A DNA stretch of 33,192 nucleotides from Desulfobacterales bacterium. GTDB lineage: Bacteria; Desulfobacterota; Desulfobacteria; Desulfobacterales; SpSt-501. The DNA lies in assembly GCA_025454275.1 (NCBI GenBank), contig JALOOS010000005.1, positions 1 to 33,192 on the forward strand, given 5' to 3'. Made by a program: the position numbers and the translations under genes. Position 1 is the first letter of the stretch, and each line of letters opens with the position of its first letter. This document shows positions 15,042 through 23,987 of this stretch, one piece after another. The notes under the pieces were generated by a model. The model did no database searches. It saw only the letters and a list, made by a program, of their open reading frames with translations, and had not been told where the DNA came from.

Positions 15042-15777
15042 TGCCGTCCATGTGACCGATCTCGTCAAGCGCTTCGGCCGGTTCACGGCGGTCGACCGCA
15101 TCAGTTTCTCCGTGCGCCCGGGGGAGATCTTCGGGTTCCTGGGGCCGAACGGCGCCGGCAAATCCACCACCATCCGCATGCTCTGCGGGATCATTGCACC
15201 CACGAGCGGCGCGGGCCGGGTCGCAGGGTGCGATTTGATGGCGGAGCCGGAGCAGGTCAAGCAGCGGATCGGGTACATGTCCCAGAAATTCTCCCTCTAC
15301 CCCGACCTGACCCCGTTCGAGAACATCCGTTTCTATCTCGGGATCTACGCCGTGCCGGAGCCCCAGTGGGCCGAGCGCAGTGCCTGGTGCCTGCAGTTGA
15401 CCCGACTCGAGGCGGTCCGCAGCCGCCTCACCCGGGAGCTTCCCCCCGGCTGGCGCCAGCGCCTGGCGCTCGGCTGCGCGCTGCTCCACCGTCCGCAGCT
15501 GCTCTTTCTGGATGAACCGACCTCGGGGGTCGACCCGGTCACCCGGCGCCGTTTCTGGGACTTCATCCGCGGGCTTGCGGCCGAAGGGGTGACGGTCTTC
15601 GTGACCACCCATTACATGGACGAGGCCCGCCACTGCGACCGCGTGGTGATGATCAATGCCGGCCGGATCGTGGACGGCGGTCCGCCGGCGGAGATCGTCC
15701 GCCGCGCCTGCCCCGATCGGCCGGCGGCCGACCTGAACGACGCCTTCGTGGCCCTGGTGCGGCGGGGTGTCCCATGA
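15031..15777 (+). CDS. ABC transporter ATPase, second of the pair (degenerate signature)
   Basis: 248 residues with a TTG start at 15031, four nt after GGAG and inside the previous gene. Walker A is GPNGAGKSTTIRM, Q-loop MSQKFSLYPDLTPFENI, Walker B LLFLDEPTSGVDP, and the H-loop lies in VFVTTHYMDEA. The signature is ELPPGWRQRLAL instead of LSGGQ. A similar change occurs in the second ATPase half of YbhF-like proteins, as I recall, so it is probably a family trait and suggests one of the two composite ATP sites is weak. It overlaps the following permease start by four bases (ATGA). Confidence 0.9.
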   Translation: MGPDAVHVTDLVKRFGRFTAVDRISFSVRPGEIFGFLGPNGAGKSTTIRMLCGIIAPTSGAGRVAGCDLMAEPEQVKQRIGYMSQKFSLYPDLTPFENIRFYLGIYAVPEPQWAERSAWCLQLTRLEAVRSRLTRELPPGWRQRLALGCALLHRPQLLFLDEPTSGVDPVTRRRFWDFIRGLAAEGVTVFVTTHYMDEARHCDRVVMINAGRIVDGGPPAEIVRRACPDRPAADLNDAFVALVRRGVP

Positions 15778-16907
15778 CGGCGCGCACCATAGCGGCCATC
15801 GCCCGCAAGGAGAGCCTGCACCTGATGCGCGACCCCCGCAGCCTGGTGCTGGCCTTTGCCATCCCGGCGCTCCTGATCCTGCTCTTCGGGGCGGCCCTGA
15901 GCCTGGACGTCGAGCACATCGCCACGGCGGTGGTCGACCACGACCGCACCCCCGAGAGCCGGGATTTCATCCGCCGGCTGGATGCCTCCGTCAGCTTCGA
16001 CGTGACGCGCCATGCGGCGAGCGCGGCCGAGCTGACCGACCTCCTCGACCGCAACCGGGTGGTGATGGGGGTCGTGATACCGCCCGGCTGGGCGGCCGCG
16101 CTGCGGGCCGACCGCCCCGCACCGCTGCAGGTGATCATCGACGGCAGCGACCCCAACACCGCCGGCAACACCCGGGCCTTCATCACGGCTTTCATCGCCG
16201 GGCTCAACGAAGGGCAGTTGATCGATTTCCTCAACCGCGGGGGGCTGGAGCCCATCCAGCCGCCGGTGGAGGGCCGCATCCGGGTGTGGTTCAACGAAGA
16301 CCTGCAGAGCCGCAATTTCATCGTGCCCGGGATCATCGCGGTCATCATCATGATCGTGGCGGCGCTGCTCACCTCGCTCGTGATCGCGCGCGAGGTCGAA
16401 ACCGGCACCATGGAGACCCTGCGCACCCTGCCGGTGGGGGCCGCGGAGCTTTTCCTCGGCAAGGCGGGACCCTACTTTCTGATCGCGTTGGCCGATGTCT
16501 TCCTCGCCATCCTGATGGGGCAGCTGCTCTTCGGGGTGGTGATGCGCTCCAGTTTCTGGTTGATGGTGCTCGCCTCGACGGTCTACATCGGGGTGGCCCT
16601 CTGCCTGGGGCTGCTGATCTCGACCGCGATCCCATCCCAGCTCGTGGCGAACCAGGTGGCTGTCCTGACGACCTATCTGCCCTCGCTCCTGCTCTCGGAT
16701 TTCGTCTTCCCCCGGGCGAACATGCCGGTGCCGCTGCAGCTGCTCTCCCAGCTGATGCCGGCCACCTACTACATCGACATCCTGAACGGGCTTTACCTGC
16801 GCAACCTCTCGCTGCCCGATCTCTGGCCGAGCTTTCTCGTGCTCGCCCTGATGCTGGCCGTGCTGGCGGCGGCGGGCATTCTCGCCCTCGCCCGGGAGGG
16901 CCTCTGA
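15774..16907 (+). CDS. ABC-2 type permease (YbhS/YhhJ-like), first
   Basis: 377 residues. Layout: cytoplasmic start IARKESLHLMRDPRSL, first membrane helix LVLAFAIPALLILLFGAAL, a large extracytoplasmic domain to about residue 180 including PLQVIIDGSDPNTAGN, then five helices starting at FIVPGIIAVIIMIVAALLTSLVIAREVETGTMETL, which carries the coupling-helix motif ExGTME. LLLSDFVFPRANMP is a further ABC-2 mark. Its start overlaps the ATPase gene, and the second permease begins two nt after its stop. It should form a heterodimer with that second permease, which is frameshifted here. Confidence 0.92.
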   Translation: MTARTIAAIARKESLHLMRDPRSLVLAFAIPALLILLFGAALSLDVEHIATAVVDHDRTPESRDFIRRLDASVSFDVTRHAASAAELTDLLDRNRVVMGVVIPPGWAAALRADRPAPLQVIIDGSDPNTAGNTRAFITAFIAGLNEGQLIDFLNRGGLEPIQPPVEGRIRVWFNEDLQSRNFIVPGIIAVIIMIVAALLTSLVIAREVETGTMETLRTLPVGAAELFLGKAGPYFLIALADVFLAILMGQLLFGVVMRSSFWLMVLASTVYIGVALCLGLLISTAIPSQLVANQVAVLTTYLPSLLLSDFVFPRANMPVPLQLLSQLMPATYYIDILNGLYLRNLSLPDLWPSFLVLALMLAVLAAAGILALAREGL

Positions 16908-16908
16908 C

Positions 16909-17995
16909 ATGAGCTGGCGGCGCGTGCGGGAGCTGATCCGCAAGGAGTTCATCCAGCTGTTCCGGGACCGCCGGAACCGGCCCCTGCTCGTCATTGCGCC
17001 GCTCATCCAGCTCGTGCTCTTCGGCTACGTCGTCACCACCGATGTGCGCGACATCCGGATGGCGCTGATCGATCTCTCCCGCACCCCGGAGAGCCGCCGC
17101 CTGGCCGACGCCTTCGACGCCAACCCGACCTTTCGCATCACCCACGTGCTCGAGAGCCCCGCGGCGCTGGACCGGCTGTTGGTCGAGCGCCGGGTGGACC
17201 TCGGGGTGCGGATCCCGCCCGATTTTGCGGCCGACATCCGCCGGGGGGATGAGCAACATGGCGGCTGTGCGCATCGCCTACGCCGCCAGCGTGATCGAGC
17301 GCTTCAACACCGAGCTCCTGCGCGAGCGCCATCGCGGGCGGATCGATTTCGGCGAGATCGACAGCCGCCTGCGCACCTGGTACAACCCCAACCTGGACAG
17401 CCGCTATTTCTACGTGCCGGGCATCGTCGCCTTCCTCGTGATGCTGCTCTCGCTGCTCTTCACCTCCATGGCCATCGTGCGCGAGACGGAAGCCGGGACC
17501 ATGGAGCAGCTGATCGTGACCCCGCTCCGCCCCGCCGAGCTCATCCTGGGCAAGACCATCCCGTTCATTCTCATCGCCCAGGCCCAGATGGTGCTGGTGA
17601 TCCTTTTCGCGCGGGGGTGGTTCGGCATCCCGATGGCGGGCAACGGGGCGCTGCTCCTGGCAGCGAGCTCGGTGTTCCTGCTGAGCACGCTCGGGATCGG
17701 GCTCCTTATTTCCACGGTCTCCCGGACCCAGCAGCAGGCCATGATGACCACCTTTTTCTTCATCCTGCCCTTTTTCATGCTGAGCGGCTTCGTCTTCCCC
17801 ATCGCCCATATGCCGGCGCCGATCCAGTGGCTGAACCACGCGAACCCCTTGAGCCATTTTCTGATCATCGTGCGGGGGGTGTTTTTGAAAGGCACGGGGT
17901 TTTCCGTGCTCTGGCCGCAGTTCCTGGAGATGGCCGTCATCGGTTGCCTGGTCTTCACCGCTGCGATCCGTCGGTTCCGCAAACGCCTGGAATAG
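16909..17995 (+). pseudogene. ABC-2 type permease (YbhR-like), second, with internal deletion and frameshift
   Basis: Two overlapping frames encode one permease. The first frame gives MSWRRVRELIRKEFIQLFRD through VDLGVRIPPDFAADIRRG, ending near 17250. The second resumes at GGMSNMAAVRIAYAASVIE, carries the remaining helices (YVPGIVAFLVMLLSLLFTSMAIVRETEAGTMEQL; MLSGFVFPIAHMP) and ends at 17995. Alignment with the neighbouring permease (RPAPLQVIIDGSDPN) shows about 11 residues missing at the junction plus a +1 shift, consistent with a deletion near 32 nt in a run of G at 17241-17250. Either the gene is broken, leaving the exporter without its heterodimer, or the assembly collapsed here. The first frame otherwise runs on to 18090 in nonsense sequence. 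Confidence 0.85.
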
Positions 17996-18070
17996 GCGGC
18001 CGCCCCTGGCGGGGATGGCCACGGACACGGCGCTGTGATATAAGCATCGGCTCAGCCGCGAGGCCTTATC

Positions 18071-19288
18071 ATGTCTACCATCGAACTTGAAAAACTGCGG
18101 ATCGAGAAACCCGCCCTGCGCCCGGGCGGCCGCCGCAAAAGGCGCCTCGCCGGGGCGGTGGTCCTGGTGCTGCTCCTGGCGGCGGCCGCGGCGGCCTACC
18201 GCCAGGGGTGGCTTGCGCCCGCGGTTGCGATCCAGACGGTCCTCGTCCAAAACATCCATCCCTCCCAGGCCCTCGCCCTGTTGAACGCGAGCGGCTATGT
18301 GGTGGCGGACCGCAAATCGGCGGTCGCCTCCAAGGTCACGGGGCGGCTCGTTTTCCTGGGGGTCGAGGAGGGCAGCCGTGTCACGCAGGGACAGGTCATC
18401 GCACGGCTGGAGAGCAAGGATGCCGCGGCGGCGCGCGACCGGGCCGGGCACAACGTCGCGGCGGCCCGTCACCAGCTCGCCCAGGCCCGGGCCGAGAAGG
18501 TCAACGCCGGCCTCGACTACGAGCGCAAGAAGGCACTCGTTGAAAAAGGCACGATCTCCCGCTCGCTCTTCGATGCGGCCGAGGCCCGCTTCCGGACCGC
18601 CGCCGCGGCCGAGGAGGGGCTCTCCGCCGCCCTGCTCGCGGCCAAGGCGGCCCTGGCGGAGGCCGAGGTGCTGCTCGACTACACCAACATCCGCGCTCCC
18701 TTCGATGCGGTGGTGCTGACCAAAAACGCCGACATCGGGGATATCGTCACCCCGCTCGCCGCCACGGCCGATGCCAAGGCGGCCGTCGTGACGATCGCCG
18801 ACATGGAATCGCTCCTGGTCGAGGTGGATGTGTCCGAGTCGAACATCGGCCGGGTGGCGGCCGGGCAGCCCTGCGAGATCCGGCTGGATGCCTTTCCGGA
18901 CAGGCGTTTTCCCGGGCGGGTGCACATGGTGCTCCCGACCGCCGACCGCAGCAAGGCCTCGATCACGGTCAAGGTGGCCTTCGAGGAGCGCGCCGCCGGG
19001 GTCCTGCCCGAGATGAGCGCCAAGGTGGCCTTTCTATCGCGCGCGGTCGGCCCCGACGAGCGGGAGCCGGTGGCGGCCGTGCCGGACTCGGCCGTGGCCC
19101 GGAGCGGCGGCGGCCCGCGACTCTTCCTGCTCGACGGCGAGAGGGTCCGTGCGGTGCCGGTCACGCTCGGCCGCCGCCTGGGCGAGATGGTGGAGCTGCG
19201 CGCGGGGCCAGCGATCGGCAGCCGCATCGCCGCGGCGCCGATCGCATCCTTGTCGGACGGGGCCCGCGTGTCGGTGACGAACCAGTGA
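18071..19288 (+). CDS. Periplasmic adaptor (MacA/RND-type HlyD) of second exporter
   Basis: 405 residues. A basic cytoplasmic tail (~32 residues) leads to a single membrane helix (AGAVVLVLLLAAAAAAY). Then come a lipoyl half with SAVASKVTGRLVFLGVEEGSRV, a short coiled hairpin rich in Ala (~100 residues), the second lipoyl half NIRAPFDAVVLTKNADIGDIV, a barrel LLVEVDVSESNIGRV, and a membrane-proximal domain near the C-terminus. It follows the broken permease by 75 nt and precedes the LolD/MacB-type ATPase by four nt, so it belongs with the second system. The hairpin is shorter than in the first adaptor, suggesting a different partner channel. Confidence 0.9.
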   Translation: MSTIELEKLRIEKPALRPGGRRKRRLAGAVVLVLLLAAAAAAYRQGWLAPAVAIQTVLVQNIHPSQALALLNASGYVVADRKSAVASKVTGRLVFLGVEEGSRVTQGQVIARLESKDAAAARDRAGHNVAAARHQLAQARAEKVNAGLDYERKKALVEKGTISRSLFDAAEARFRTAAAAEEGLSAALLAAKAALAEAEVLLDYTNIRAPFDAVVLTKNADIGDIVTPLAATADAKAAVVTIADMESLLVEVDVSESNIGRVAAGQPCEIRLDAFPDRRFPGRVHMVLPTADRSKASITVKVAFEERAAGVLPEMSAKVAFLSRAVGPDEREPVAAVPDSAVARSGGGPRLFLLDGERVRAVPVTLGRRLGEMVELRAGPAIGSRIAAAPIASLSDGARVSVTNQ

Positions 19289-19292
19289 TGAG

Positions 19293-20009
19293 ATGAGCAC
19301 CGATCGCCCGGCCGTCGTCGAGATCCGCCGCCTGTCGAAATCCTACCGCCGCGGCACCCAGATCATCCCGGTCCTGGAGGGGATCTCCCTCACCATCGCC
19401 GCGGGGGAGTTCCTGGCCTTGATGGGTCCCTCGGGCTCGGGCAAGAGCACACTCCTCAACCTGATCGCCGGGCTGGATCGGGCCGATGCCGGCACGGTCA
19501 CGATCGGCGGCATCGAGATCTCCTCCCTCTCGGAGACTGCGCTGGCCGCCTGGCGGGCCGCGCATGTCGGCTTCGTCTTCCAGTTCTACAATCTCATCCC
19601 GGTGCTGACGGCCTTCGAAAACGTCGAACTGCCGCTTGTCCTCACCGATCTCTCCCGGCGCCGGCGCCGGGAGCAGGTCGACACGGTCCTCCGCCTGGTC
19701 AACCTCCAGGACCGCAGCGACCATTATCCCGGGCAGCTCTCCGGCGGCCAGCAGCAGCGGGTCGCCATCGCGCGGGCGATCGTGACCGACCCGACCCTTA
19801 TCGTGGCCGATGAGCCCACCGGAGACCTCGACCGGGTTTCGGCCGAGGAGGTGCTCGTGCTGCTCGAGCGCCTGAGCCGGGAGATGGGCAAAACCGTCAT
19901 CATGGTGACCCATGACCCGCGCGCGGCGGGGCGGGCGGGGACCGTCAAACACCTCGACAAGGGGGTGCTGGCCCATGCTGGGGAAGCTCCTGTTCCGGAA
20001 TGCCTTTAG
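19293..20009 (+). CDS. ABC transporter ATPase, LolD/MacB-type
   Basis: 238 residues. Walker [20 protein letters not shown]-loop [18 protein letters not shown] (typical of the LolD/FtsE/MacB group), signature [15 protein letters not shown], Walker [13 protein letters not shown] and H-loop VIMVTHD. It pairs with FtsX-type permeases in mechanotransmission rather than classical transport. The last 35 nt overlap the first permease gene, which begins at 19975. The C-terminal tail beyond the H-loop is short. Confidence 0.94.
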   Translation: MSTDRPAVVEIRRLSKSYRRGTQIIPVLEGISLTIAAGEFLALMGPSGSGKSTLLNLIAGLDRADAGTVTIGGIEISSLSETALAAWRAAHVGFVFQFYNLIPVLTAFENVELPLVLTDLSRRRRREQVDTVLRLVNLQDRSDHYPGQLSGGQQQRVAIARAIVTDPTLIVADEPTGDLDRVSAEEVLVLLERLSREMGKTVIMVTHDPRAAGRAGTVKHLDKGVLAHAGEAPVPECL

Positions 20010-21129
20010 GCACACCCTGCGCACCCTGCTCACCCTCTTCGGGGTGGCCGTGGCCGTTCTCGCCTTCGGGCTGCTGCGCACGGTGGTGGACGCGTGGTAC
20101 GCAGGGGTCTCCGCGGCCGCGGCCAACCGGCTCGTCACCCGCAACGCCATTTCGCTGACCTTCTTTCTGCCGATCGCCTACGGCGAGAAGATCCGGGCCG
20201 TCGACGGGGTAGAGGCCCTCTCCCACATGACCTGGTTCGGCGGCGTTTACATCGACCGCAAGAATTTCTTCGCCAATTTCGCCGTGGACGCGAAAACCTA
20301 CCTGGGGCTCTACCCGGAGTTCATCGTCCCCGAAGCGCAGGCGGACGCCTTCGGGCGCGACCGCAAGGGCTGCGTCGTCGGCCGGGGGCTCGCCCGGCGG
20401 TTCGGCTGGCAGGTGGGGGACGCGATCACCCTGCAGGGCACGATCTTCCCGGGGGAGTGGCCCTTGACCGTGCAGGCGATCTATTCCGGGCGCGACCGGA
20501 GCATCGACGAGAACCAGCTCTTCTTCCACTGGGACTATCTCAACGAGCGTCTCAAGATGGTAAGCCCGCGCCGGGCCAACTATGCCGGGATCTACGTCAT
20601 CCGGATTGCGGAGGCGGGCGCGGCCGCGGAGGTCTCGGCGGCGGTCGACGCGCTTTTCGCCAACTCGCTGGCCGAGACACTCACCGAAACCGAACGGGCC
20701 TTCCAGTTGGGGTTTGTCACCATGAGCGAGGCGATCCTGATGGCGATTCGCATGGTCTCCTTCATCATCATCGGCATCATCATGGCGGTGGCGGCCAACA
20801 CCATGATCATGTCGGTCAGGGAGCGGATGCACGAATTCGCGGTCTTGAAGACCCTCGGTTTCGGCGGGCTGCGCCTGGGCGGGCTGATCGCGGGGGAGTC
20901 TTTCGTGATCTGCGCGGCGGGCGGCGCGCTGGGGATCGCCGCCACCTTTCCGGCCCTGCGGATCATGTCCCACTACGTGAGCAACGTGTTCCCCGTGCTC
21001 GACATCACCGCCGCCACGCTGGCCTACGATCTCCTGGTGGTTCTCGCCGTGGCCCTGGTGGCGGCCCTTTTTCCCATCCGGCGCGTGGTCACGGTGCCGA
21101 TCGTGGCGGCGCTCGGGAGGGTGGGGTGA
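19975..21129 (+). CDS. FtsX-like (MacB/LolC-type) permease, first
   Basis: 384 residues from ATG 19975, which gives [31 protein letters not shown], the normal start for this family. An earlier in-frame ATG at 19912 adds only ATPase-overlap sequence. One N-terminal helix is followed by a periplasmic domain of ~230 residues (MacB_PCD-like), then three C-terminal helices beginning near [37 protein letters not shown], where the RERxxEFAxLKxLGF motif contacts the ATPase. It forms a pair with the next gene. Substrate unknown; lipoprotein release, peptide or antibiotic efflux are all possible. Confidence 0.92.
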   Translation: MLGKLLFRNAFRHTLRTLLTLFGVAVAVLAFGLLRTVVDAWYAGVSAAAANRLVTRNAISLTFFLPIAYGEKIRAVDGVEALSHMTWFGGVYIDRKNFFANFAVDAKTYLGLYPEFIVPEAQADAFGRDRKGCVVGRGLARRFGWQVGDAITLQGTIFPGEWPLTVQAIYSGRDRSIDENQLFFHWDYLNERLKMVSPRRANYAGIYVIRIAEAGAAAEVSAAVDALFANSLAETLTETERAFQLGFVTMSEAILMAIRMVSFIIIGIIMAVAANTMIMSVRERMHEFAVLKTLGFGGLRLGGLIAGESFVICAAGGALGIAATFPALRIMSHYVSNVFPVLDITAATLAYDLLVVLAVALVAALFPIRRVVTVPIVAALGRVG

Positions 21130-21131
21130 AC

Positions 21132-22265
21132 ATGCTGGCTCGGCGGCTGACGACGCTGCTGACGGCCGGGGGCATGGCGCTCGTCGTTTTTGCCTTTGCG
21201 GCGATCGTGATGCTGGCGGAGGGGCTTGAAACCACGCTGGTCGATTCGGGCTCCTTCGCGAACGCGATCGTCATCCGCAAGTCCTCCACCTCCGAGGTCC
21301 AGAGCGGGGTCTCGCGTGGCGAAGCCGCCATCATCGAGACCCAGCCGGAGGTGGCCCTCGATGCCGCCGGGCGGCCGCTCGTGGCCAAGGAGGTGGTGGT
21401 GCTGATCAACCTGCGCAAGCGGGGATCGGAGAGCACCTCCAACGTCACGATCCGCGGCACCTCCCCGGCCTCCGCTGCGCTGCGGCCGGAGGTGCGGCTG
21501 CTGGAGGGGCGCGCCCCGCGTCCCGGGTCGGATGAGATCATGGTGGGCACGGGAATCGCGCGGCGCTTCCGGAACGCCGGGGTGAACGAAACGATCTCCT
21601 TCGCCCGGAGCGACTGGCGGGTCGTGGGCGTCTTCGATGCCGGCAACACGAGCTTCTCCTCGGAGATCTGGGGCGACGCGGACCGGTTCATGCAGGCCTT
21701 CCGCCGCCAGGCGTACTCCTCGGTGATACTGCGGATGCGGGACCCCGAGGGGCTGGCGGCGCTCGCGGAGCGCATCGCCTCCGACCCGCGCCTGGCCTGC
21801 GAGGTCAAGCGCGAGGTCGTCTACTACCGGGAGCAATCCGAGCTGACGGCCAAATTCCTGAGGATTCTCGGGACGGCGCTCACCCTGATCTTTTCGGTCG
21901 GGGCCGTCGTCGGGGCCATGATCACCATGTACGCCGCCGTGGCCAACCGCACGGCCGAGATCGGAACGCTCCGGGCAATGGGCTTCCAGCGACGGGCGAT
22001 CCTGACGGCCTTTCTGCTCGAGTCCCTGCTTCTGGGCGGCACCGGGGGGGGTGCAGGAGTTGCGCTCGCATCCCTGCTGCAGACGGTGACGGTCTCGACC
22101 ACCAATTTCCAGACCTTCGCCGAGCTCGCCTTCCGGTTCCGCCTGAGCCCGGCGATCGTGGGGGAGGGGATGCTCTTTGCGCTCCTCATGGGTCTTGCGG
22201 GTGGGCTGCTGCCGGCCGTGCGGGCGGCGCGCATGAACATCGTCGCGGCCTTGCGGGAAGCTTGA
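21132..22265 (+). CDS. FtsX-like (MacB/LolC-type) permease, second
   Basis: 377 residues from ATG 21132; a GTG two codons earlier (21126) is closer to the GGAGGG and is an equally good start. The family topology is kept: helix LTAGGMALVVFAFAAIVMLAEGL, a periplasmic domain, then three helices with MITMYAAVANRTAEIGTLRAMGFQRRAIL, the ATPase contact, and GGLLPAVRAARMNIVAALRE at the end. The cytoplasmic start is about ten residues shorter than usual for this group as I recall it. The gene is two nt downstream of the first permease. The two permeases are only distantly similar to each other, implying a heterodimer. Confidence 0.9.
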   Translation: MLARRLTTLLTAGGMALVVFAFAAIVMLAEGLETTLVDSGSFANAIVIRKSSTSEVQSGVSRGEAAIIETQPEVALDAAGRPLVAKEVVVLINLRKRGSESTSNVTIRGTSPASAALRPEVRLLEGRAPRPGSDEIMVGTGIARRFRNAGVNETISFARSDWRVVGVFDAGNTSFSSEIWGDADRFMQAFRRQAYSSVILRMRDPEGLAALAERIASDPRLACEVKREVVYYREQSELTAKFLRILGTALTLIFSVGAVVGAMITMYAAVANRTAEIGTLRAMGFQRRAILTAFLLESLLLGGTGGGAGVALASLLQTVTVSTTNFQTFAELAFRFRLSPAIVGEGMLFALLMGLAGGLLPAVRAARMNIVAALREA

Positions 22266-22353
22266 GTTTTGAAAAAAGGTCGTTTACAAACCAACCACGG
22301 GGCCATATGCGCCGGCCGGGCGCAGTTCCGGATTTGGAAAAGGAGGATGCGAT

Positions 22354-22791
22354 ATGATCGGGAAGACGATCGACGAACTGAAGGTGGGGGACAGTGCCGA
22401 GTTCTCCAAGACGGTGAGCGAGGCGGACATCTATCTCTTCGCCGGGATCACCGGGGATTTCAACCCGGCCCATGTCGACGAGGAGTACGCCCGTAAGACC
22501 TACTTCGCCACCCGCATCGCGCACGGCATGCTCTCGGCGGGCTTCATTTCGACGGTGCTGGGCACCCGGCTGCCGGGCCCGGGCACGATCTACATGCGCC
22601 AGGAGCTGACCTTCCTGGGGGCGGTCAAAATCGGGGATACCATCACGGCGAAGGCCGAGGTGATCGAGATCGACACGGCCAAGGGCCGGGTGAAGCTCCG
22701 GACCACCTGCGACAACCAGGAAGGCCAGCGGGTCCTGACCGGCGAGGCCCTCGTCAGCCCACCCCGGCCGCCGAAAAAAGCCGGCGGATAA
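22354..22791 (+). CDS. MaoC-like (R)-specific enoyl-CoA hydratase
   Basis: 145 residues, a single hot-dog domain. The catalytic dyad motif of R-hydratases is present as D35 and H40 in GDFNPAHVDEEYA, followed by the oxyanion loop FATRIAHGMLSAG. The start at 22354 has AAGGAGG seven nt upstream. PhaJ-like enzymes add water to trans-2-enoyl-CoA to give (R)-3-hydroxyacyl-CoA for polyhydroxyalkanoate synthesis or lipid metabolism. It lies 88 nt after the exporter operon and may be its own unit. No PHA synthase or thiolase gene is adjacent, so the pathway is not settled. Confidence 0.9.
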   Translation: MIGKTIDELKVGDSAEFSKTVSEADIYLFAGITGDFNPAHVDEEYARKTYFATRIAHGMLSAGFISTVLGTRLPGPGTIYMRQELTFLGAVKIGDTITAKAEVIEIDTAKGRVKLRTTCDNQEGQRVLTGEALVSPPRPPKKAGG

Positions 22792-22834
22792 TCGCCCCGG
22801 AACCCCGCCGATCGAATTTCAGGCTGCTTCGGGA

Positions 22835-23737
22835 TCAATCGGAGCGGCCGTTTCGGCTCGGCCGCATCGCTACTTCATGAGCAGGAGACTTGCGGCCATC
22901 ATCAGCATCCCTCCCACGAGGCCGAGCAGGCTGTCGTGGTCCTTGCCATAAGACCATGATGCCGGCGACCCCGGCAAAGAGGATTCCCATCAGTTCGGCC
23001 GGGATCACCCCGCCCTCGCCCGCCACGACCCAGCGCAGCATCAGATAGGCGATAACCGCCCCCACGGGCTCCGACAATCCGCTTAGGAGGGAATACAGAA
23101 ACGCCTTTTTCCGGTTGCCGGTTGCATAAAAAATCGGCACGGAAACGCTGATCCCCTCGGGGATGTTGTGCAACGCCACGGCGATGGCGATGGCGAGGCC
23201 CAGGCTCGGGTCATGCAGGGCCGCCAGAAACGTCGCCAGCCCTTCCGGAAAGTTGTGGATGGCGATCGCCAGGGCCGTGAACAACCCCATGCGCATGAGT
23301 TTTTTCCGTTTCATGCCGTCGCCGGCGAGTCCGGGGCCCGCGTCCGGATCGCACGTGCAAACGGAGGCCGTGCGGGCGTTGCCCGAAGAGGGGATGGTGT
23401 GCAGCGGTGCCGTTTCGGTCTCCGTGCGCGTCTCGTGCGGATTCTCCCCTGCGGGGATCAGCGCATCGATCATGCCGATCAGAAACATTCCGCCGAAAAA
23501 GGCGGCGGTATTGGCCCACTGCCCCCAATACTCGCCGTAGGCCGCCGTCAGGGATTCAAGCCCTTTGAAAAAAATCTCGACAAAGGCAACATACAGCATC
23601 ACCCCGGCGGAGAACCCGGTGGCGACGGAGAGAAACCGGAAGTTCGTTCGTTTGGCGGTGAAGGCGATGATGCTGCCGATGCCGGTCGCCATGCCGGCGA
23701 ATACGGTGAGTCCAATCGCAATGGCCACGTCGTTCAT
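22835..23737 (-). CDS. ZIP-family divalent metal transporter with frameshifted C-terminus
   Basis: 300 residues as read from ATG 23737 (GGAGGG 10 nt upstream). Helices with the ZIP metal-site motifs HNFPEG (161-166) and HNIPEG (190-195) and a His/Cys-containing cytoplasmic loop (residues 97-140) mark a ZupT/GufA-type zinc or iron importer. After V262 the frame turns into hydrophilic nonsense. In the +1 frame the normal family ending appears ([26 protein letters not shown], split here at positions 22950-22870) and stops at 22870. About 13-14 residues (the FISLDELLP-type segment of relatives) are missing at the junction 22950/22951, so a deletion of 38 or 41 nt fits. The last helix is lost unless the lesion is an assembly error. 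Confidence 0.88.
   Translation of the reverse strand: MNDVAIAIGLTVFAGMATGIGSIIAFTAKRTNFRFLSVATGFSAGVMLYVAFVEIFFKGLESLTAAYGEYWGQWANTAAFFGGMFLIGMIDALIPAGENPHETRTETETAPLHTIPSSGNARTASVCTCDPDAGPGLAGDGMKRKKLMRMGLFTALAIAIHNFPEGLATFLAALHDPSLGLAIAIAVALHNIPEGISVSVPIFYATGNRKKAFLYSLLSGLSEPVGAVIAYLMLRWVVAGEGGVIPAELMGILFAGVAGIMVLWQGPRQPARPRGRDADDGRKSPAHEVAMRPSRNGRSD
22844..22865. terminator. Hairpin between convergent MaoC and ZIP genes
   Basis: Arms GCGGCCG (22844-22850) and CGGCCGC (22859-22865) with an 8-nt loop lie between the two convergent stop codons if the ZIP gene ends at 22870. There is no U-tract, so intrinsic termination is uncertain. Confidence 0.35.
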
Positions 23738-23853
23738 CGGTTTCCGGCCCTCCGGGTGCCACGGATGAAAGCGGCCTGATTGCCGGCCGCCGATTTCTTC
23801 GACGGCGCAGGAAAGCACCATATTCCAGCCGACAGCGGGCAATTGACAGCCAT
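23734..23853 (-). CDS. 39-codon upstream ORF overlapping the ZIP transporter start
   Basis: The frame starts [18 protein letters not shown]. It has the best Shine-Dalgarno sequence of the locus (AAAAGGAGGAG seven nt before the ATG at 23853), and its TGA overlaps the ATG of the transporter as ATGA. This arrangement is typical of translational coupling, where ribosomes finishing the short frame start the next gene. The peptide matches nothing I recognise, has two Cys and a basic C-terminus, and may be a leader peptide or merely a coupling device. It could also be a remnant of a decayed gene. Confidence 0.55.
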   Translation of the reverse strand: MAVNCPLSAGIWCFPAPSKKSAAGNQAAFIRGTRRAGNR

Positions 23854-23987
23854 GGTAAACTCCTCCTTTTCGGTGGCGTACCCGTGTCACGCCGTCAAAA
23901 ACGAAGACGTATAGAGAATTGAGTTCCGCCAGCGGCGGTGGGCCGGTTATTCCTGCGGCGGCCGCCCGCAGCCTCATCGCATCCGTT

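Noticed and set aside
15612-17006. Minus-strand frame of 464 codons
   Set aside because: Antisense shadow of the ABC exporter genes; extreme His/Gln/Arg content.
17225-17995. Separate gene starting at the ATG at 17225
   Set aside because: The first residues (MRPTSAGG) are out-of-frame reading of the first half; the segment is the second half of one permease.
19652-19673. Perfect 22-bp palindrome within the LolD-type ATPase gene
   Set aside because: It falls in a run of Arg codons in GC-only sequence within an intact coding region, so it is probably a composition effect.
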